A DNA stretch of 64,000 bases from Euborellia annulipes (lineage: Eukaryota; Arthropoda; Insecta; Dermaptera; Anisolabididae), in contig JAKCPI010002913.1 in NCBI GenBank assembly GCA_023213315.1, positions 1-64,000 of the forward strand, in the 5' to 3' direction. Position 1 is the first letter of the stretch. The number at the start of each line of letters is the position of its first letter. Shown one piece after another: positions 33,500 to 44,491 of the stretch. The notes under the pieces are model-generated. The model was given only the letters and a program-made list of their open reading frames with translations, made no database searches and was not told the DNA's origin. Position numbers and translations under genes: made by a program.

Positions 33500-33965
33500 A
33501 TCTGGTGTGACTGTGGCACCAGATTTTTCGTGTCGACATATGTTTAGTTTCCGCCGATATATTAAAATTCAAGATGTCAAATTTATAAGTATGGGAAAAT
33601 ATTTATATTTTGTTACCATGGCAACCATTTCTCCCATCTTTCCTATGAAGCATAAGAGTAAAGTGTGCTTCAAACAATTTTGAGGACAAAACGAGAATAT
33701 AACATTTGAAAGAGAACCTAAAAAATAATTGATTTTTGAATTTAAAAAAAAATCGTTAGAGCGAATTTTGAGAAAATCGAAAAAAACTGAAAAAGTACAT
33801 CAGTAAAGTACTAGTACTCTTTGGGCGATTTTGATTAAAAGCTTATTTTTCCGGTCCCGGCCATATATGGATTCATCAAAATCTCGACATCGAATTTTTG
33901 ACATGAATCCAATATTTTCTCTCTCTATATATATTAACATATATATATATAGAGGTAAGAGAAAT
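33500..33965 (-). mobile_element. HP element, hairpin-deleted right end
   Basis: The right hairpin is collapsed to TCTGGTGTGACTGTGGCACC plus AGA. The body has TGTCGACATATGTTTAG, TTACCATGGCAACCA, GTACTAGTACTCTTTGG and the left hairpin ending GGTAAGAGAAA. About 100 bp of the middle (the CA microsatellite part) is deleted. Confidence 0.8.
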
Positions 33966-34006
33966 TGAAAATAATAAAATACTACCCAAGCTTATTTTTT
34001 TTTTTC

Positions 34007-34125
34007 TCATTCACACTTACGAACACATTCACACAGTCTTTTCGGCAACTTAGGCCATTTAAGACTTTTGACGATAACCGTTATGAATATATATATTATT
34101 ATTTGGGGTCCAGGCATTCATATTT
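34007..34125 (-). mobile_element. SINE-1, 3' half
   Basis: On the minus strand: AATGCCTGGACCCC, GTTATCGTCAAAAG, then the tail hairpin AGTCTTAAATGGCCTAAG with TTGCCGAAAAGACT, TGTGAATG repeats and A-run. The hairpin here is the cleanest copy in the window. Confidence 0.75.
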
Positions 34126-34649
34126 AACCAAGCTTATTTTAATATTTAAAATATATAGTAAAATTTAATATAAATAGGTAAAACAATAAATATTCTTTTT
34201 GCGAGAAATTAAAGGAGTATTTATTTATTTTTCACCCTAAATGATGATTTTTTCCATAAATAAAAGAATACAGAATTATTTTAAAAATAGAAAAAGCAGA
34301 GAGGAGGTGTTTTTGGGGGTTTTTGCACCCAAAACGGCTGCTGGCCACGTGTTTGGGGTTGGAGGCTGTTGGTTACTGGTCCAGATGCGTCCTACCCGGA
34401 TCTCTCTCCCAAAGAGAGAGGGAGAGAGAGAGAGGGAGAGATTTTCCGGTTCCTGGTCCGTCGGTTGCACAGGTCAGAGAGTGAGGATTTCCCTCTTTGA
34501 GGGTGACTCTCTAAAATGACAGATGATCCAACTTCTCTCACTCTCTACCCTGGACCATCATCATCATCTGTCATTCCGTCATGATTTCTTTCCAATTTAA
34601 GTTGCAAGTGTGCATTTAATTTTAATTGCATTTAACATTATATGATCTC
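34126..34649. other. Repeat-free sequence with GA tract
   Basis: 34300-34570 is GC-richer: GGCCACGTGTTT (E-box), (GA)n at 34400-34442, and inverted ATGACAGATGATCCA / TGGACCATCATC with CATCTGTCAT. It may be regulatory. A 92-codon plus ORF has no recognisable domain. Confidence 0.3.
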
Positions 34650-34657
34650 TCCTACAT

Positions 34658-35060
34658 CAGCGTTTTCCAAACTGTGAGGCGCGCCTCCCTAGGGAGGCGC
34701 GGACTAGTCTAAGGGGAGGCGCAAATCTTGGCCACCAATATCAATTTTCCGAATGATTGCTAGTTTTATAAATAAAATAATAAAATTTAGAAGATTCTAG
34801 GACGGAAGTTTTCCTTAATTAAAAATTCGATGAGCCGCAGTGGCACCATCAGTAGAGACGGAGCTATTGCGGCTCATCGAGTTTTTAATTAAAATAATAA
34901 ATATGAATAAATAAAAAAAAATATTTTTATAGAAATTTATATTTTTTAGTATTAAATTTTTTTGTTTTTGTATTATTTTATTAAATGTGTGGGGGAGGGG
35001 GCTTCATCCGATTAAATATTTTTAAGGGAGGCGTTGTAACATAAAGTTTGGAAACCACTG
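34658..35060 (+). mobile_element. hAT-1, left member of composite 1
   Basis: Both ends present: CAGCGTTTTCCAAACTGTG and GTTTGGAAACCACTG, with GAGGCGCG palindromes near the left end. The centre holds an extra hairpin (GATGAGCCGCAGTGG / GCGGCTCATC) within AATTAAAAA repeats. No transposase. Confidence 0.8.
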
Positions 35061-35232
35061 ACCTAAAGTAAGACTCATTCTAGAAAATTATACTATGTGT
35101 AAAACCCAAAGGCGGATCCAGGGAAGTTTTTCAGGGATTTAATTTTTTTCTGACTAGACACGAAACTCGCCGAAGGCGATAGCATTGTTAATTATTTTAT
35201 TTATTAGGACTGGATAAGGGGTTGAAAAATTG

Positions 35233-35272
<40 letters not shown>

Positions 35273-35533
35273 TTTAAATTTATTTTAGCTAAATCGAAGC
35301 CAAATAAATGGAAAACATTCAAAAAATAGCGTTGATTTTTATTTTGATTAGAAGGGATGAAGGGTTGATTATTTAAGAAAGGCCTTGGAATATTCCAAAT
35401 CACTTGTTGACTTTTTTTCCAGCTCTAAATATAGTTAGATTAGAGCAAAAGGTATTTTTTTACTTTTAATAAAAAAGGGAATTGCTATGTCCATCTATTT
35501 ATTCCTATACCGAGAGAGAGACAAGTCTCGTTC

Positions 35534-35669
35534 AGTCGAGTGCGTTGCCGCGCGGCAGGCGCATCTCTCTTTTTTGTGTTTAAAGTGAATCAAAGTGAAT
35601 AATTAATATAGTGTAACCCACCCTGAACTCACCGTCAACCAGCACACCCTCTTGAGAGTCTTATTAAAG
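35534..35669 (+). other. Leader-like exon, copy A
   Basis: TCAGTCGAG (A at 35534) fits the arthropod initiator TCAGT. A 136-bp stretch without any ATG ends in TTATTAAAG|GTAATT, a good splice donor. Copies B (43042-43182) and C (46536-46656) share the start, the end and upstream TTAGATTAGAGCAAAAGGTA-like sequence. I infer a 5' untranslated exon. It could instead be promoter sequence belonging to a transposon. Confidence 0.5.
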
Positions 35670-35846
35670 GTAATTAATATGCATTTTATCGTTGAAAGAA
35701 AAATGATAAAAAGAAATAATTTGACTGCGAAAAACGATTCTTTTGAATATGAAATTAAATATTTCATGAGAATATAAACAAATGGAAGTGGTAGGGGAAG
35801 TGTAGGTGTCATTGAAAAAAAAAAATTAGTTTTTTATTTGTTATCT

Positions 35847-36076
35847 TTTTTTTTTAACACACTTTTTTCTCATTCACACACACATTCACACAGTCTTTTC
35901 GGCAACTCAGGCATATAAGACTTTACACGATAACCGTTATTAATTAATAATATACATATTGGGGGTCCAGGCATTTCTATTTAAGCCATTTGGTATCCAT
36001 TTAGGACTGCCAGAGGTCCGAACCCGGGACGTTTGGTATAGAAGGTAGGCACGCTACCAACTACACCAAGCCTGAT
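35847..36076 (-). mobile_element. SINE-1, near full-length
   Basis: On the minus strand: AGGCTTGGTGTAGTTGGTAG, GGGTTCGGACC, AATGCCTGGACCCCC, tail hairpin GTCTTATATGCC..TTGCCGAAAAGAC, TGTGAATG and A-run. A remnant of the same insertion (CACTTTCTCATTC) persists in composite 2 at about 43415, so it predates the duplication. Confidence 0.8.
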
Positions 36077-36370
36077 GGCATTTTTTTAAATCTTTTCTTA
36101 AGTCACCTTTATTTACCATTATATTCTTTCTATATGGCCTATATTTTTGTTAATCAAATTTCCTTATAATACTTTTACACAGGGGTGGATTAAGGATTGA
36201 AAATTAAAATAAAATAATTTTAAAAATAAAATAAAAATTAAAATAATTTTGAAAGGATTTTTTTCATTAGGAAGAAAAGTAAGATATGTTTACTCCACTT
36301 AGAATTTTACTGGGGTGAGTTACCGCATCTTTTTGTATATAGAACTAATCTCAATTCGGATTTGAATCTT

Positions 36371-36632
36371 TACTTTCTCTTACCTATATGTATAAGTTAA
36401 TATACATATATGTAGAGAGAGAAAGTATTGGATTCATGTCAAAGATTCGATGTCGAGTCGACGGATATACACGTTCTGAGGTCCCTTGAATCCAAAAAAG
36501 TGGTTTTCGCGACATGGTCTGTCTGTCTGTCTGGGTTCAATTTAAAGCATGACGGAATTGAGCTAGGAGGTAGAAATTTTATATTTAAGATAGGCACCCC
36601 CCCTAGGGCGTGAAAATAAGATTTGAGAAAAA
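36371..36632 (+). mobile_element. HP left-half copy in cargo
   Basis: The left hairpin is complete, then ATTCGATGTCGAGTCGACGG, GTTTTCGCGACATGGTCTG, ending at GGGCGTGAAAATAAG. The same truncation point occurs at 44234, which shows shared ancestry of the two cargos. Confidence 0.8.
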
Positions 36633-36643
36633 TATTTTTTCTT

Positions 36644-36753
36644 CAGGAATGAAAGTTAGAAGAAAACGCAACCAGAATTTTTTCTTTAAAAATTCTGGTT
36701 CCATTCATTAAAGAAAAAATTCTGGTTGCGTTTTCTTTTAACTTTCATTCCTG
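36644..36753. repeat. Palindrome, R-core site without core
   Basis: CAGGAATGAAAGTTAGAAG... and its inverse, with AACCAGAATTTTTTCTTTAA arms. The matching site in composite 2 (44263-44451) still has two R-cores in its centre, so the core was lost here. Confidence 0.65.
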
Positions 36754-36788
36754 ATACAAATTCCACCAGCCATATAATACCCTTATAC

Positions 36789-37034
36789 CAGCGTTTTCCA
36801 AACTATGAGGCGCGGACTAGTCTAAGGGAGGCGCGAATATTGGCCACCAGGACCAATTTTCCAAATGATTGCTAGTTTTAATTTAAATAAGAAAAAAAAT
36901 TTTTATATAAATTTATATTTTTTAGCATTAAAATTTTTGTTTTTGTATTATTTTATAAAATGGGGGGGGGGGAGGCGTCATAAGATTAAATATTTTTAAG
37001 GGAGGCGTGGTAACATAAAGTTTGGAAACCACTG
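36789..37034 (+). mobile_element. hAT-1, right member of composite 1
   Basis: CAGCGTTTTCCAAACTATG to GTTTGGAAACCACTG. The inner flank is CCTTATAC, the outer flank TCCTACAC, so it does not carry its own matching TSD. Confidence 0.8.
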
Positions 37035-37216
37035 TCCTACACTGTAAAAAAGAAATATAATTTTTTCAATCGTTTTTCATATACTTTCGAGCTTTATAAT
37101 TTTAATATAGCCAGTTTGTGAAATCAAGTTCGTATACTGGTTTACTAAGTAAAAAAAAATAAAAAAATATGTATCAAATTTAAGCAGGCTAACTTAAAAA
37201 GTATGATATTCTAAAC

Positions 37217-37815
37217 CTGTGGTTCCCAACCTTTTGTAGCCTATTGCCTGCCCCCTTTCTGGAGGTTGACTAGCACCTATCGCCCCCATTTCATTTATCT
37301 CTACCCATGGGCGTAACTAGGGGGGCGCCGGGGAGGGCCTGGCCCCCCAGAAAGGTCCTTGCCCCAAGAAAAATTGAAAAAATATGGGGCTTTACAGGCC
37401 CACCTGAGGATAGCTGGTCCCAAGGCCCCCCCCCCCCCCCCAGTCAAATTCTTTAGTTACGCCCATGTCTCTACCCAAATATTTTAAAAAACTAATATAA
37501 TAATTTTATTTTTATGAAGAAAATAACAAAAATGGATATTTTTTCAACGGTCAATCATAATTTAAAGAAAACAAAAGTGAAGTTTCGATTCTAGATTGGA
37601 ATTATCTTCTGACTTTTTTATTTTTATGACAATTTTTTGTGGCCATCTTCTAAATAGATTTCTCTTTTTGATTTTTTTTTTTTTTTAATTTTAGAAAACT
37701 CTAATAATTTTTTCCCCTATGATTACTCATCGCCCCCCACTTATTTATTTATTGCCCCCTTGATTACCCAAATCACCCACTTGGGGGCGATCGCCCCCTA
37801 TGTTGGGAATCACTG
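37217..37815. mobile_element. hAT-like element with perfect 8-bp TSD
   Basis: Ends CTGTGGTTCCCAACC and GTTGGGAATCACTG are classic hAT termini. TTCTAAAC flanks both sides (37209-37216, 37816-37823). The interior is T/A- and C-rich, non-coding, and interrupted by the element at 37306. Confidence 0.9.
37306..37467. mobile_element. Nested hAT-like element with perfect 8-bp TSD
   Basis: Ends CATGGGCGTAACTAGG and TTAGTTACGCCCATG are flanked by TCTCTACC on both sides (37298-37305, 37468-37475). It is inside the 37217-37815 element, so it is younger. Confidence 0.9.
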
Positions 37816-37823
37816 TTCTAAAC

Positions 37824-37921
37824 AACCTAAGTAGTCTAGATGACATAGAGATCATACTTACTTATATAGGGAAGAAACTATAGTTTCTTATAAGAGCTCG
37901 AGTTCAAACCTCTCGAGAGGC

Positions 37922-37959
<38 letters not shown>

Positions 37960-39035
37960 GTGTATGAAATTTTTCATAAACCGGTTTATGAAATTTAATA
38001 AATTGGTTTATGAAAGTTCATTTTTTAGTATACTTGTTTATGAATATCCCTTGAAAATTTTTAACAGTGTATTTAAATAATAACCGATCAAAGCTGTCAG
38101 TCTTTATTTTTGTTGAACTCACACTATTAGCCTATTTTCATTCTTTTTTTTCACCCCCCTCTCTTCTGAGAGATAACAAACTAACTCTCCATCTGCCTTT
38201 TCTAATTTAATTTACTACCCTTCGCATCTAATTAACATGTTTCTCTGTTTTAGTAATCACTAGGGTCAAAATAATTCTATTTGAAATAACTAACCTTTAT
38301 AACACTAGACGATCTTTCTTCTAAGTCAAATAAAAAATAAATATTAAATCTGGAGGGATAGGAGGGAAAACATGACAAAACTTGACAAGAAATAATAATT
38401 ATTTAGGCCTCTATTTATTTATATTTTAAATAAGGAGTTATAATAATATCCCTATTTATTCATTTATTCATTTAATTTCTATTTATACACCAAATAATCA
38501 TCTTGATTTAAATAAATGTTCATCGCACTACTTACGATTCGAATATCGACTAAGAGCCCCCGGCACTTGGTATAGTGGTTGACATTTGTACAAAGAATCG
38601 CGAAGAGAAAGTGATAATGTCTAAAAATTTTGTCCATTTTGGCATTTGTAGAGAATTTTCTCCTCTTTATCATTTTGATATCGCCTTTTCTTTTTCGTGA
38701 CATAATTTCACGCCCTCAGATACTAAAATATTGGATTTAAATCTAAACCGTTCATCAAAGAAACGATCTATTTATTCTCTTACTTAAATAATTTCGTAGA
38801 GAATATCCCCGAATGTGTATCCCGGCGATAGCTAGACAGATTCAAAAATAGAAAACTAGTGTTTATTTTAACTAATTCATTTGATTCTTATCACTTTTAA
38901 ATTATTATGCATTCTTCCTTTCGTTTGTCATTAAATGGAAATTAAGGAATAAATTAAAAAACAAAAAAAGTTTTTTAATTAAAATAAAAACTCCTTCTGT
39001 TCTCTCTTTCGTGTGTTCGCTTCCTCCCCTTTGGC
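37824..39035. other. AT-rich sequence with a SINE-1 stub
   Basis: A T-run of more than 30 is at 37922-37955. CCCCCGGCACTTGGTATAG at 38557-38575 looks like a truncated SINE-1 head with A-box only. The rest shows no element or exon that I can support. Confidence 0.35.
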
Positions 39036-39039
39036 GTAG

Positions 39040-39260
39040 GGAAAGGGTTCAGCCTATGGAAGGCTGCGAGGGGCGTCATTGGCTCTCAACGCAACGCACC
39101 AGACGCCACGCCCCTTGGCGTACACGTCGCCATTGGCTGTCTGCTAAAAAACTAAAAAAAAGAACAAGAAGAAGAAGACTATGAGGAGGGGAAGGCACTT
39201 GGCACGCGTACACTCGACTCATTCATACTGCTGATGTGCTCACTTGGGTCCCCCTTAGGG
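39040..39260. promoter_or_regulatory. CCAAT and GC-box cluster, promoter-like
   Basis: CpG-containing island in AT-rich DNA: CATTGGCTCTC and CCATTGGCTG (inverted CCAAT boxes about 60 bp apart), CCACGCCCCTTGG (KLF/Sp1-like) and GCGTACACGTCG. No TATA box. The start site and the direction of transcription cannot be fixed. Confidence 0.4.
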
Positions 39261-39479
39261 CAAGCCAAAAAAATACATATCGTTTTTTATTTAATCATAG
39301 TTGATTATTGGCGCTTAAAACAGTACACTCGAATGGCTCAAAATTATTTTTTAGTAATTATATAATTTTGTTACCGTTATTTCTCTTATTGTCATCGAAA
39401 AATTTTGAATCTAAATCAAGCTGGTGCACATTAAGCCGGCCCTATAGGCCCTATTCTGGTCTCACAGCAGAGGACTAAT

Positions 39480-39605
39480 TTGAAGTTCTATTCTGTGCCT
39501 GTCATACCAGTTTTTTTTTTTTTTTTGTGAGGACATATATTTAATTTCCGGCAATACATTAGAATTCAAGATGTGAAATTTATCGTATAAGCAAGCATAT
39601 GTAGT
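39480..39605 (-). mobile_element. HP right-end fragment
   Basis: TTCTGTGCCTGTCATACCAG, T-run, GAGGACATATATTTAATTTC, and TAGAATTCAAGATGTGAAAT. It is diverged, and it is cut where the hAT-like element begins. Confidence 0.5.
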
Positions 39606-39611
39606 TACGAG

Positions 39612-39879
39612 CAGTGGCTAGCGAGGGGGGAGGGGCAAGGGGGTCATCATGCCCCAGGCGCTACTCACAAAGTGGCGCCAAATGGTCCGCAAAACAAAAA
39701 ATTGCTGGATAATTTTCATTTTTATTATAATTGATTTCTGGAAAATATATTTTAAATTTGTGTAATATAATAATTTTGTATATTTTACATATAATATTAT
39801 ATGTTTTTCGAATGGGGGGGGGGGGGGGCGCTAAAAAGTTTTTGTGCCCCGGGCGCGAGTTAAGCTCGCTACGCCTCTG
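39612..39879. mobile_element. hAT-like element with 8-bp TSD
   Basis: Ends CAGTGGCTAGCGAGG and CTCGCTACGCCTCTG, flanked by GTTACGAG (39604-39611 and 39880-39887). G-rich next to both ends, AT-rich centre, no coding capacity. Confidence 0.85.
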
Positions 39880-39989
39880 GTTACGAGAAAAAATGGAAGA
39901 AATTCAAATATCTTGAAAAAGAATGACTAGTCACCGAAACGCCAAAGAAATAACAATTTTTGAACCCCCATATATTTTTTTTAAATTCG

Positions 39990-40035
39990 TTTTAAGGTCT
40001 TTTTCGGCATTGGAGGCCATTTAGACCCTCCCTAT
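39990..40035 (-). repeat. SINE-3 tail hairpin
   Basis: On the minus strand: GGGTCTAAATGGCCTCCAAT, then GCCGAAAAAGACCTTAAAA. GGTCT pairs with AGACC. A possible R-core remnant (CACCGAAACGCC) lies just upstream at 39936. Confidence 0.6.
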
Positions 40036-40161
40036 TTATTTCTATTGATTTTGTATCCAAATTCAATTGAAATAAATTTTGTCGCCTGGGACGAGATGCG
40101 ACTTCTAAAAAGCTGTAATTGGGCATGTAGATTACGTTTAATACGTTTGGATGGTTTAAGC

Positions 40162-40415
40162 CAGTGTTTTCCAAACTGGGAAGCGCGAACTAGTCTAAGG
40201 GGAGGCGCGAATTTAGCCACAGCGAGAAATTTTCCAAATAATTGATTGTTTTATAAATAAAATTGAAAAAAAAAAAAAAATATTTTTTATATAAATTTAT
40301 ATTTTTGAGCGTTAAAAATTTTTTTGTATTATTTTATAAAATGGGGGGGGGAGAGCCGTCATACCATTAAATATTTTTAATGGAGGCTTTGTAACATTTA
40401 GTTTAGAAACCACTG
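40162..40415 (+). mobile_element. hAT-1, solo copy with TSD
   Basis: CAGTGTTTTCCAAACTGGG to GTTTAGAAACCACTG, flanked by GTTTAAGC (40154-40161) and GATTAAGC (40416-40423), 7/8 match. This independent copy fixes the family's ends and TSD length. Confidence 0.85.
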
Positions 40416-40432
40416 GATTAAGCAGCGATTTT

Positions 40433-40870
40433 TTGAATTTCCGCACTTTCTTGAGGGTACCATTTTTATTTTACAAATTTGTAAATAACTTTTGATTGAG
40501 ATGAGCTATCAATTTGTTTTTTTTTTTTCTAAAAAATTACTTAAATATTATAAAACAATATTCGGAGTTTTTTGAAATTCGGACAAATCAGCATTTATCT
40601 AAAATATAGATTTTTATTATAATTTTGTTATTTTTCAAAATAACTTTTAATTAAGAGTAGATTTCATTTTGTACTCAATTGGGATAGCCTCTGTACCGAA
40701 AGGGCAAAATTAAAAAAAAAAAAAAACATATTTAGCGGATTTTGGAAATTCGAACCCCCAACCCCCCCCCCCCTGAGGGTTTGATTTTTCTATTTCTTGA
40801 ATAACTTTTAATCGAGATAAAATATCAATTTAGTTTTTATCACAGGAATTTTTTTAAAATTTATTGTAAT
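40433..40870. repeat. Degenerate tandem repeat, unit about 155-160 bp
   Basis: Three spaced copies of AATAACTTTTRATYGAGA-like sequence (near 40483, 40637 and 40799), each with TATCAATTT- or TTTCATTTT-like text after it. A SINE-2-type tail (TAGCCTCTGTACCGAAAGGG) sits in unit 2. Divergence is high. Confidence 0.5.
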
Positions 40871-40947
40871 TAAAATAAAATTTATTTAAGATAAATTAGA
40901 ATGAAACATTTTAAGTAGAAGAAATTCGATGGCTGAGTGGAAATTAT

Positions 40948-41153
40948 TAGGATTAGGTAGATATAGTCAGCTAGCAAGTGATAGAAAAACTTTGATTTAA
41001 TTATCAGTCGACGTTTCGGAATCACATCATAAAAAATAAAATTTTTCGATGACCGTAGGTCCTGAAGTTGGGATCGATGTGATTCCGAAACGTCGACGAT
41101 AATTAAATAAAGTTTTTTTATCACTTGCTGGCTGCCTACATCTACCTAATCCT
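40948..41153. repeat. R-core palindrome
   Basis: Arms GGATTAGGTAGATATAG..CAGC / GCTGCCTACATCTACCTAATCC and TTTAATTATC..GTCGACGTTTCGG inverted. The right core is CCTGAAGTTGGGATC..GATTCCGAAACGTCGACG, with a GGGATC/GATTCC stem (one G-T pair) and AATTAAATAAAG after it. The left core is shortened. Confidence 0.75.
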
Positions 41154-41900
41154 TATAGAATGAAAGAGTTGTTTTAAATAAAATTTAGTTGACAATATTA
41201 TTATTTATAGATTAATTAGGCTGTTTGAGAAATTTTTTTTTAAACGTTATCACACTCTTTTAATTATTGTAATTAAAAAAAATCAATTATATTTGCTGAT
41301 CAAAGAGATGTTGATGATGATGAGGAAAGAAGACTTCATGAATATTAAAACCAAATTGAATAATAAAATTCTAAGGCATTTTAAAAGAATTTCCATACAA
41401 TGTGAACTAATAATGTCTCTCTCTCTCTCTCTTTGAAAGTAAAGCCTTTGAATTAAACTCTATTTGTATTCCAAAGCTGAGATTTTTACTCTTAGATAGG
41501 AGGAGATATGTAAATAGATCCATTTTGGCCTTGCTCTCTTAAAATAATACATGTTTATTCATGAATTCCTCTCTCACTCAAACACACACACACACACACA
41601 CACACACTTTTTTTTTTCTTTGGGAAATTTATTACTATAACTAGAGTTATATATTCTTTGTAATTAAAAGGTAAGAAAAGAATTTCGTTAAATTGGGAAG
41701 ATTAAAGGGGGGAAAATTTTTCCCCTTTGGCTGAATTTATGATGCCAGAATACGCGAACTATGTGGGTGGGATTATGGCAATCTCCCTATATTTATGCGT
41801 CACTGATGGGTTTCCAAATTTGAATTTGAAGGCTGCAAATTTTTTATGTTGCACTCGCTCAATTTGTTTATTAGAATTGGTGATGAAAAAAAATTAAGCC
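41154..41900. other. AT-rich DNA with microsatellites
   Basis: (TC)n at 41416-41434 and (CA)n at 41580-41606. No element or exon recognised. Confidence 0.4.
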
Positions 41901-41908
41901 CCTTAATT

Positions 41909-42030
41909 CAGCGTTTTCCAAACTGTGAGGCGCGCCTCCCTAGGGAGGCGCGGACTAGTCTAAGGGGAGGCGCGAATATTGGCCACCAAGATCAATTTCC
42001 CAAATGATTGCTACGTGTAGTTTTATAAAT
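41909..42030 (+). mobile_element. hAT-1 left-end fragment
   Basis: CAGCGTTTTCCAAACTGTG through the GGGAGGCGCGGACTAG block to ATTGCTACGTGTAGTTTT, where the HP element begins. The right end of this member is absent. Confidence 0.8.
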
Positions 42031-42031
42031 A

Positions 42032-42697
42032 AAATCTGGTGTGACTGGCGCACAGCACACAACTTTCTCTTACCTTCGGTAATCGAAAGTTGTGTACTGT
42101 GCTTGTCACACCAGATTTTTTGTGTCGACATGTATTTAGTTCCCGGCAGTAGGGAATATTTGAATTCAGATGTAAAATTTATAAGTATGGGAAAATATTT
42201 ATATTTTGTAACCATGACAACCATTTCTCCTATCTTTCCTATGAAGCACAAGAGTAAAGTGTGCTTCAAACAATTTTGAGGGCAAAACGAGAATATACAT
42301 TTGAAAGAGCATCTAAAAAATAATTGATTTTTGAATTTTAATCAAAATTTTTGGAGCGAATTTTGAGAAAATCGAAAAAAAAACTGAAAAAGTGCATCAG
42401 TAAAGTACTAGTACTCTTTGGCCGATTTTGATTAAAAGCTTATTTTTCCGGTCCCGGGGGTGTTTAACTTATATATAAAATTTCAGCCTCATAGCTCAAT
42501 TCCTTCATGCTTAAAAGTGAACACAGACACACACACAGACACACACACACAGACAGACCATGTCGCGAAAACCACTTTTTTGGATTCAGGGGACCTCAAA
42601 ACGTGAAGATCCATCAAAATCTCGACATCGAATTTTTGACATGAATCCAATACTTTCTCTCTCTATATATATTACATATACATAGGTAAGAGAAAGT
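42032..42697 (-). mobile_element. HP element, full-length, minus orientation
   Basis: Right hairpin first (42033-42118), then TGTCGACATGTATTTAG, GTACTAGTACTCTTTGG, a CA/CAGA microsatellite, TTTTTGACATGAATCC and GGTAAGAGAAAGTAAAAA. It is followed by GTGTGAGTGTT and an A-run, the SINE-1 tail. Confidence 0.9.
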
Positions 42698-43041
42698 AAA
42701 AATGTGTGAGTGTTAAAAAAAAAAAAAAAAAAAGATTGGATTAGGGGTTGCAAAATTGAAAAAAATGTTTTTTAAATTTATTTTAGCTAAATTGAAGCCA
42801 AATAAATAGAAAACATTCAAAAAATAGCGTTGATTATTATTTTGATTAGGGGGGGGGGGGGATGAAGGGTTGATTATTTAAGAAAGGCCTTGGAATATTC
42901 CAAATCACTTGTTGACATTCTTTTCCGGCTCTAAATATAGTTAGATTAGAGCAAAAGGTATTTTTTTACTTTTAATAAAAAGGGAATTGTTATTTTCATC
43001 TGTTTTATTCCTATAAACAGAGAGAGACGAATCTCCCGTTC

Positions 43042-43182
43042 AGTCGAGTCGAGTGCGTTGCCGGGATGCAGGCGCTGCTCTCTTTTTTGTGTTTAAAGTG
43101 AATCAAAGTGAATAATTAATATAGTGTAACCCACCCTGGCCACACCGTCAGCAAACACACCCTCTTGAGAGTCTTATTAAAG
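43042..43182 (+). other. Leader-like exon, copy B
   Basis: TCAGTCGAGTCGAG (A at 43042) to TTATTAAAG|GTAATT, 141 bp. It closely matches copy A, with a 5-bp duplication after the initiator. Unlike A, it has one ATG (43065) opening an 11-codon ORF that ends at TGA before the donor. The 5' untranslated exon reading is inferred. Confidence 0.5.
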
Positions 43183-43529
43183 GTAATTATTATGCATTTT
43201 ATCGTTGAAAAAAAAAACAATGATAGAAACAAATAATTTGACTACGAAAAACGATTCTTTTGAATATGAAATTAAATATTTTGTATTTCACTAAGGGTAG
43301 AGGGAGAATATAAGCTGTTGAAAGGGGGAGGGGGAGTGGAGGTGTCATTGAAAAAAAATTAGTTTTTTATTTTTTATTTATTTATTTATTTATTTTTTTA
43401 CTTTTTTTAAAAAAACACTTTCTCATTCATACTCACACTTAATATACTTTTACACAGGGGTGGATTAAGGGTTGAAAATTAAAATAAAATAAAAATTAAA
43501 ATAATTATTTATAAATGTATTCAAATTAT

Positions 43530-43868
43530 TTTGAGAGTAATTTCGCGGTGAAGGCTCGCATTTCCTTAAAGGGGGGGGGGGAGAGGAGGTATGAAGGCAT
43601 TAACCAGGGGAGTTAATGCCCCATCCCCTATAATGCATAAAAATATTAATGTTTTTTAATACTTTTACTAAAAAATAAGTGCATTCCGTTTGAGTTAATA
43701 TTTATATTCAATATTTAGCAAATAGGATAGTGGGGTAGAAACATTTTAATGTCATTCTAAAATTTCGTATTACTGGGGCGGAATTAATTTTTGAAAATTT
43801 CGAAACTCTCATAAACAGACAATAATAACACTGGGTAATTTAGGAACCCATCGAACCCCTTGCAGAAT
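43530..43868. other. Cargo-specific insert absent from composite 1
   Basis: Compared with 36235-36260, about 340 extra bases interrupt the cargo between AAAATAATT and GGATTTTTTTC. It has a G-run, AGGAGGTATGAAGGC and AGTTAATGCCCC but no recognised ends. Confidence 0.45.
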
Positions 43869-43987
43869 TTTGTAGGGATTTTTTTCATTAGTTAGAAAAG
43901 TAAGATATAATTAGTCCACTTAGAATTTTACTGGGGTGAGTTACCGCATCTTTTTATATTAGAGAACTAATCTCAATTCGGAATTTT

Positions 43988-44234
43988 TACTTTCTCTTAC
44001 CTATATGTATAAGTTAATATACATATATATAGAGAGAAAGTATTGGATTCATGTCAAAAATTCGGTATCGAGATTTTGATGGATATACACGTTCTGAGGT
44101 CCCTTGAATCCAAAAAAGTGGTTTTCACGACATGGTCTGTCTGTGTGTCTGTTTGGGTTCAATTTAAAGCATGAAGGAATTGAGCTAGGAGGTTGAAATT
44201 TTATATTTAAGTTAGGCACCCCCTAGGGCGTGAA
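43988..44234 (+). mobile_element. HP left-half copy in cargo
   Basis: Complete left hairpin, ATTCGGTATCGAGATTTTG, GTTTTCACGACATGGTCTG, ending GGGCGTGAAAATAAA, the same truncation as 36632. Confidence 0.8.
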
Positions 44235-44262
44235 AATAAAATTTGAGAAAAATATTTTTCTT

Positions 44263-44451
44263 CAGGAATGAAAGTTAGAAAAATCTTTAAAAATATGTTT
44301 TAACATCTGACGTTTCGGCTTTGTTCAAAGCCATCCTCAGAGCTGTTAGTGGTCATCCTAGGATGACTTTGACCAAGGCCGAAACTTCAGCTATTAAAAT
44401 ATATTTTTAAAGAAAAAATTCTGGCTTTGTTTTTTCTAACTTTCATTCCTG
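44263..44451. repeat. R-core palindrome in cargo
   Basis: Arms CAGGAATGAAAGTTAGAA / CTAACTTTCATTCCTG. The left core, on the minus strand, is CTGAGGATGGCTTTG..CAAAGCCGAAACGTC, with a perfect 7-bp stem. The right core reads GGATGACTTTGACC..GGCCGAAACTTC and is mutated. Confidence 0.75.
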
Positions 44452-44491
44452 ATATTATACGAATTCCACCAGCCATAAAATACCCTTATGC

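Larger units (their letters stand above)
34658..37034 (+). mobile_element. Composite hAT-1 unit carrying a leader-like exon
   Basis: The outer ends are the left end of one hAT-1 element (CAGCGTTTTCC at 34658) and the right end of another (GGAAACCACTG at 37034). The outer flanks are TCCTACAT (34650-34657) and TCCTACAC (37035-37042), a 7/8 TSD. The inner hAT ends do not match each other's flanks. The cargo (35205-36788) recurs at 42730-44491 in a second composite. Movement of the whole segment as one unit is inferred from this. Confidence 0.65.
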
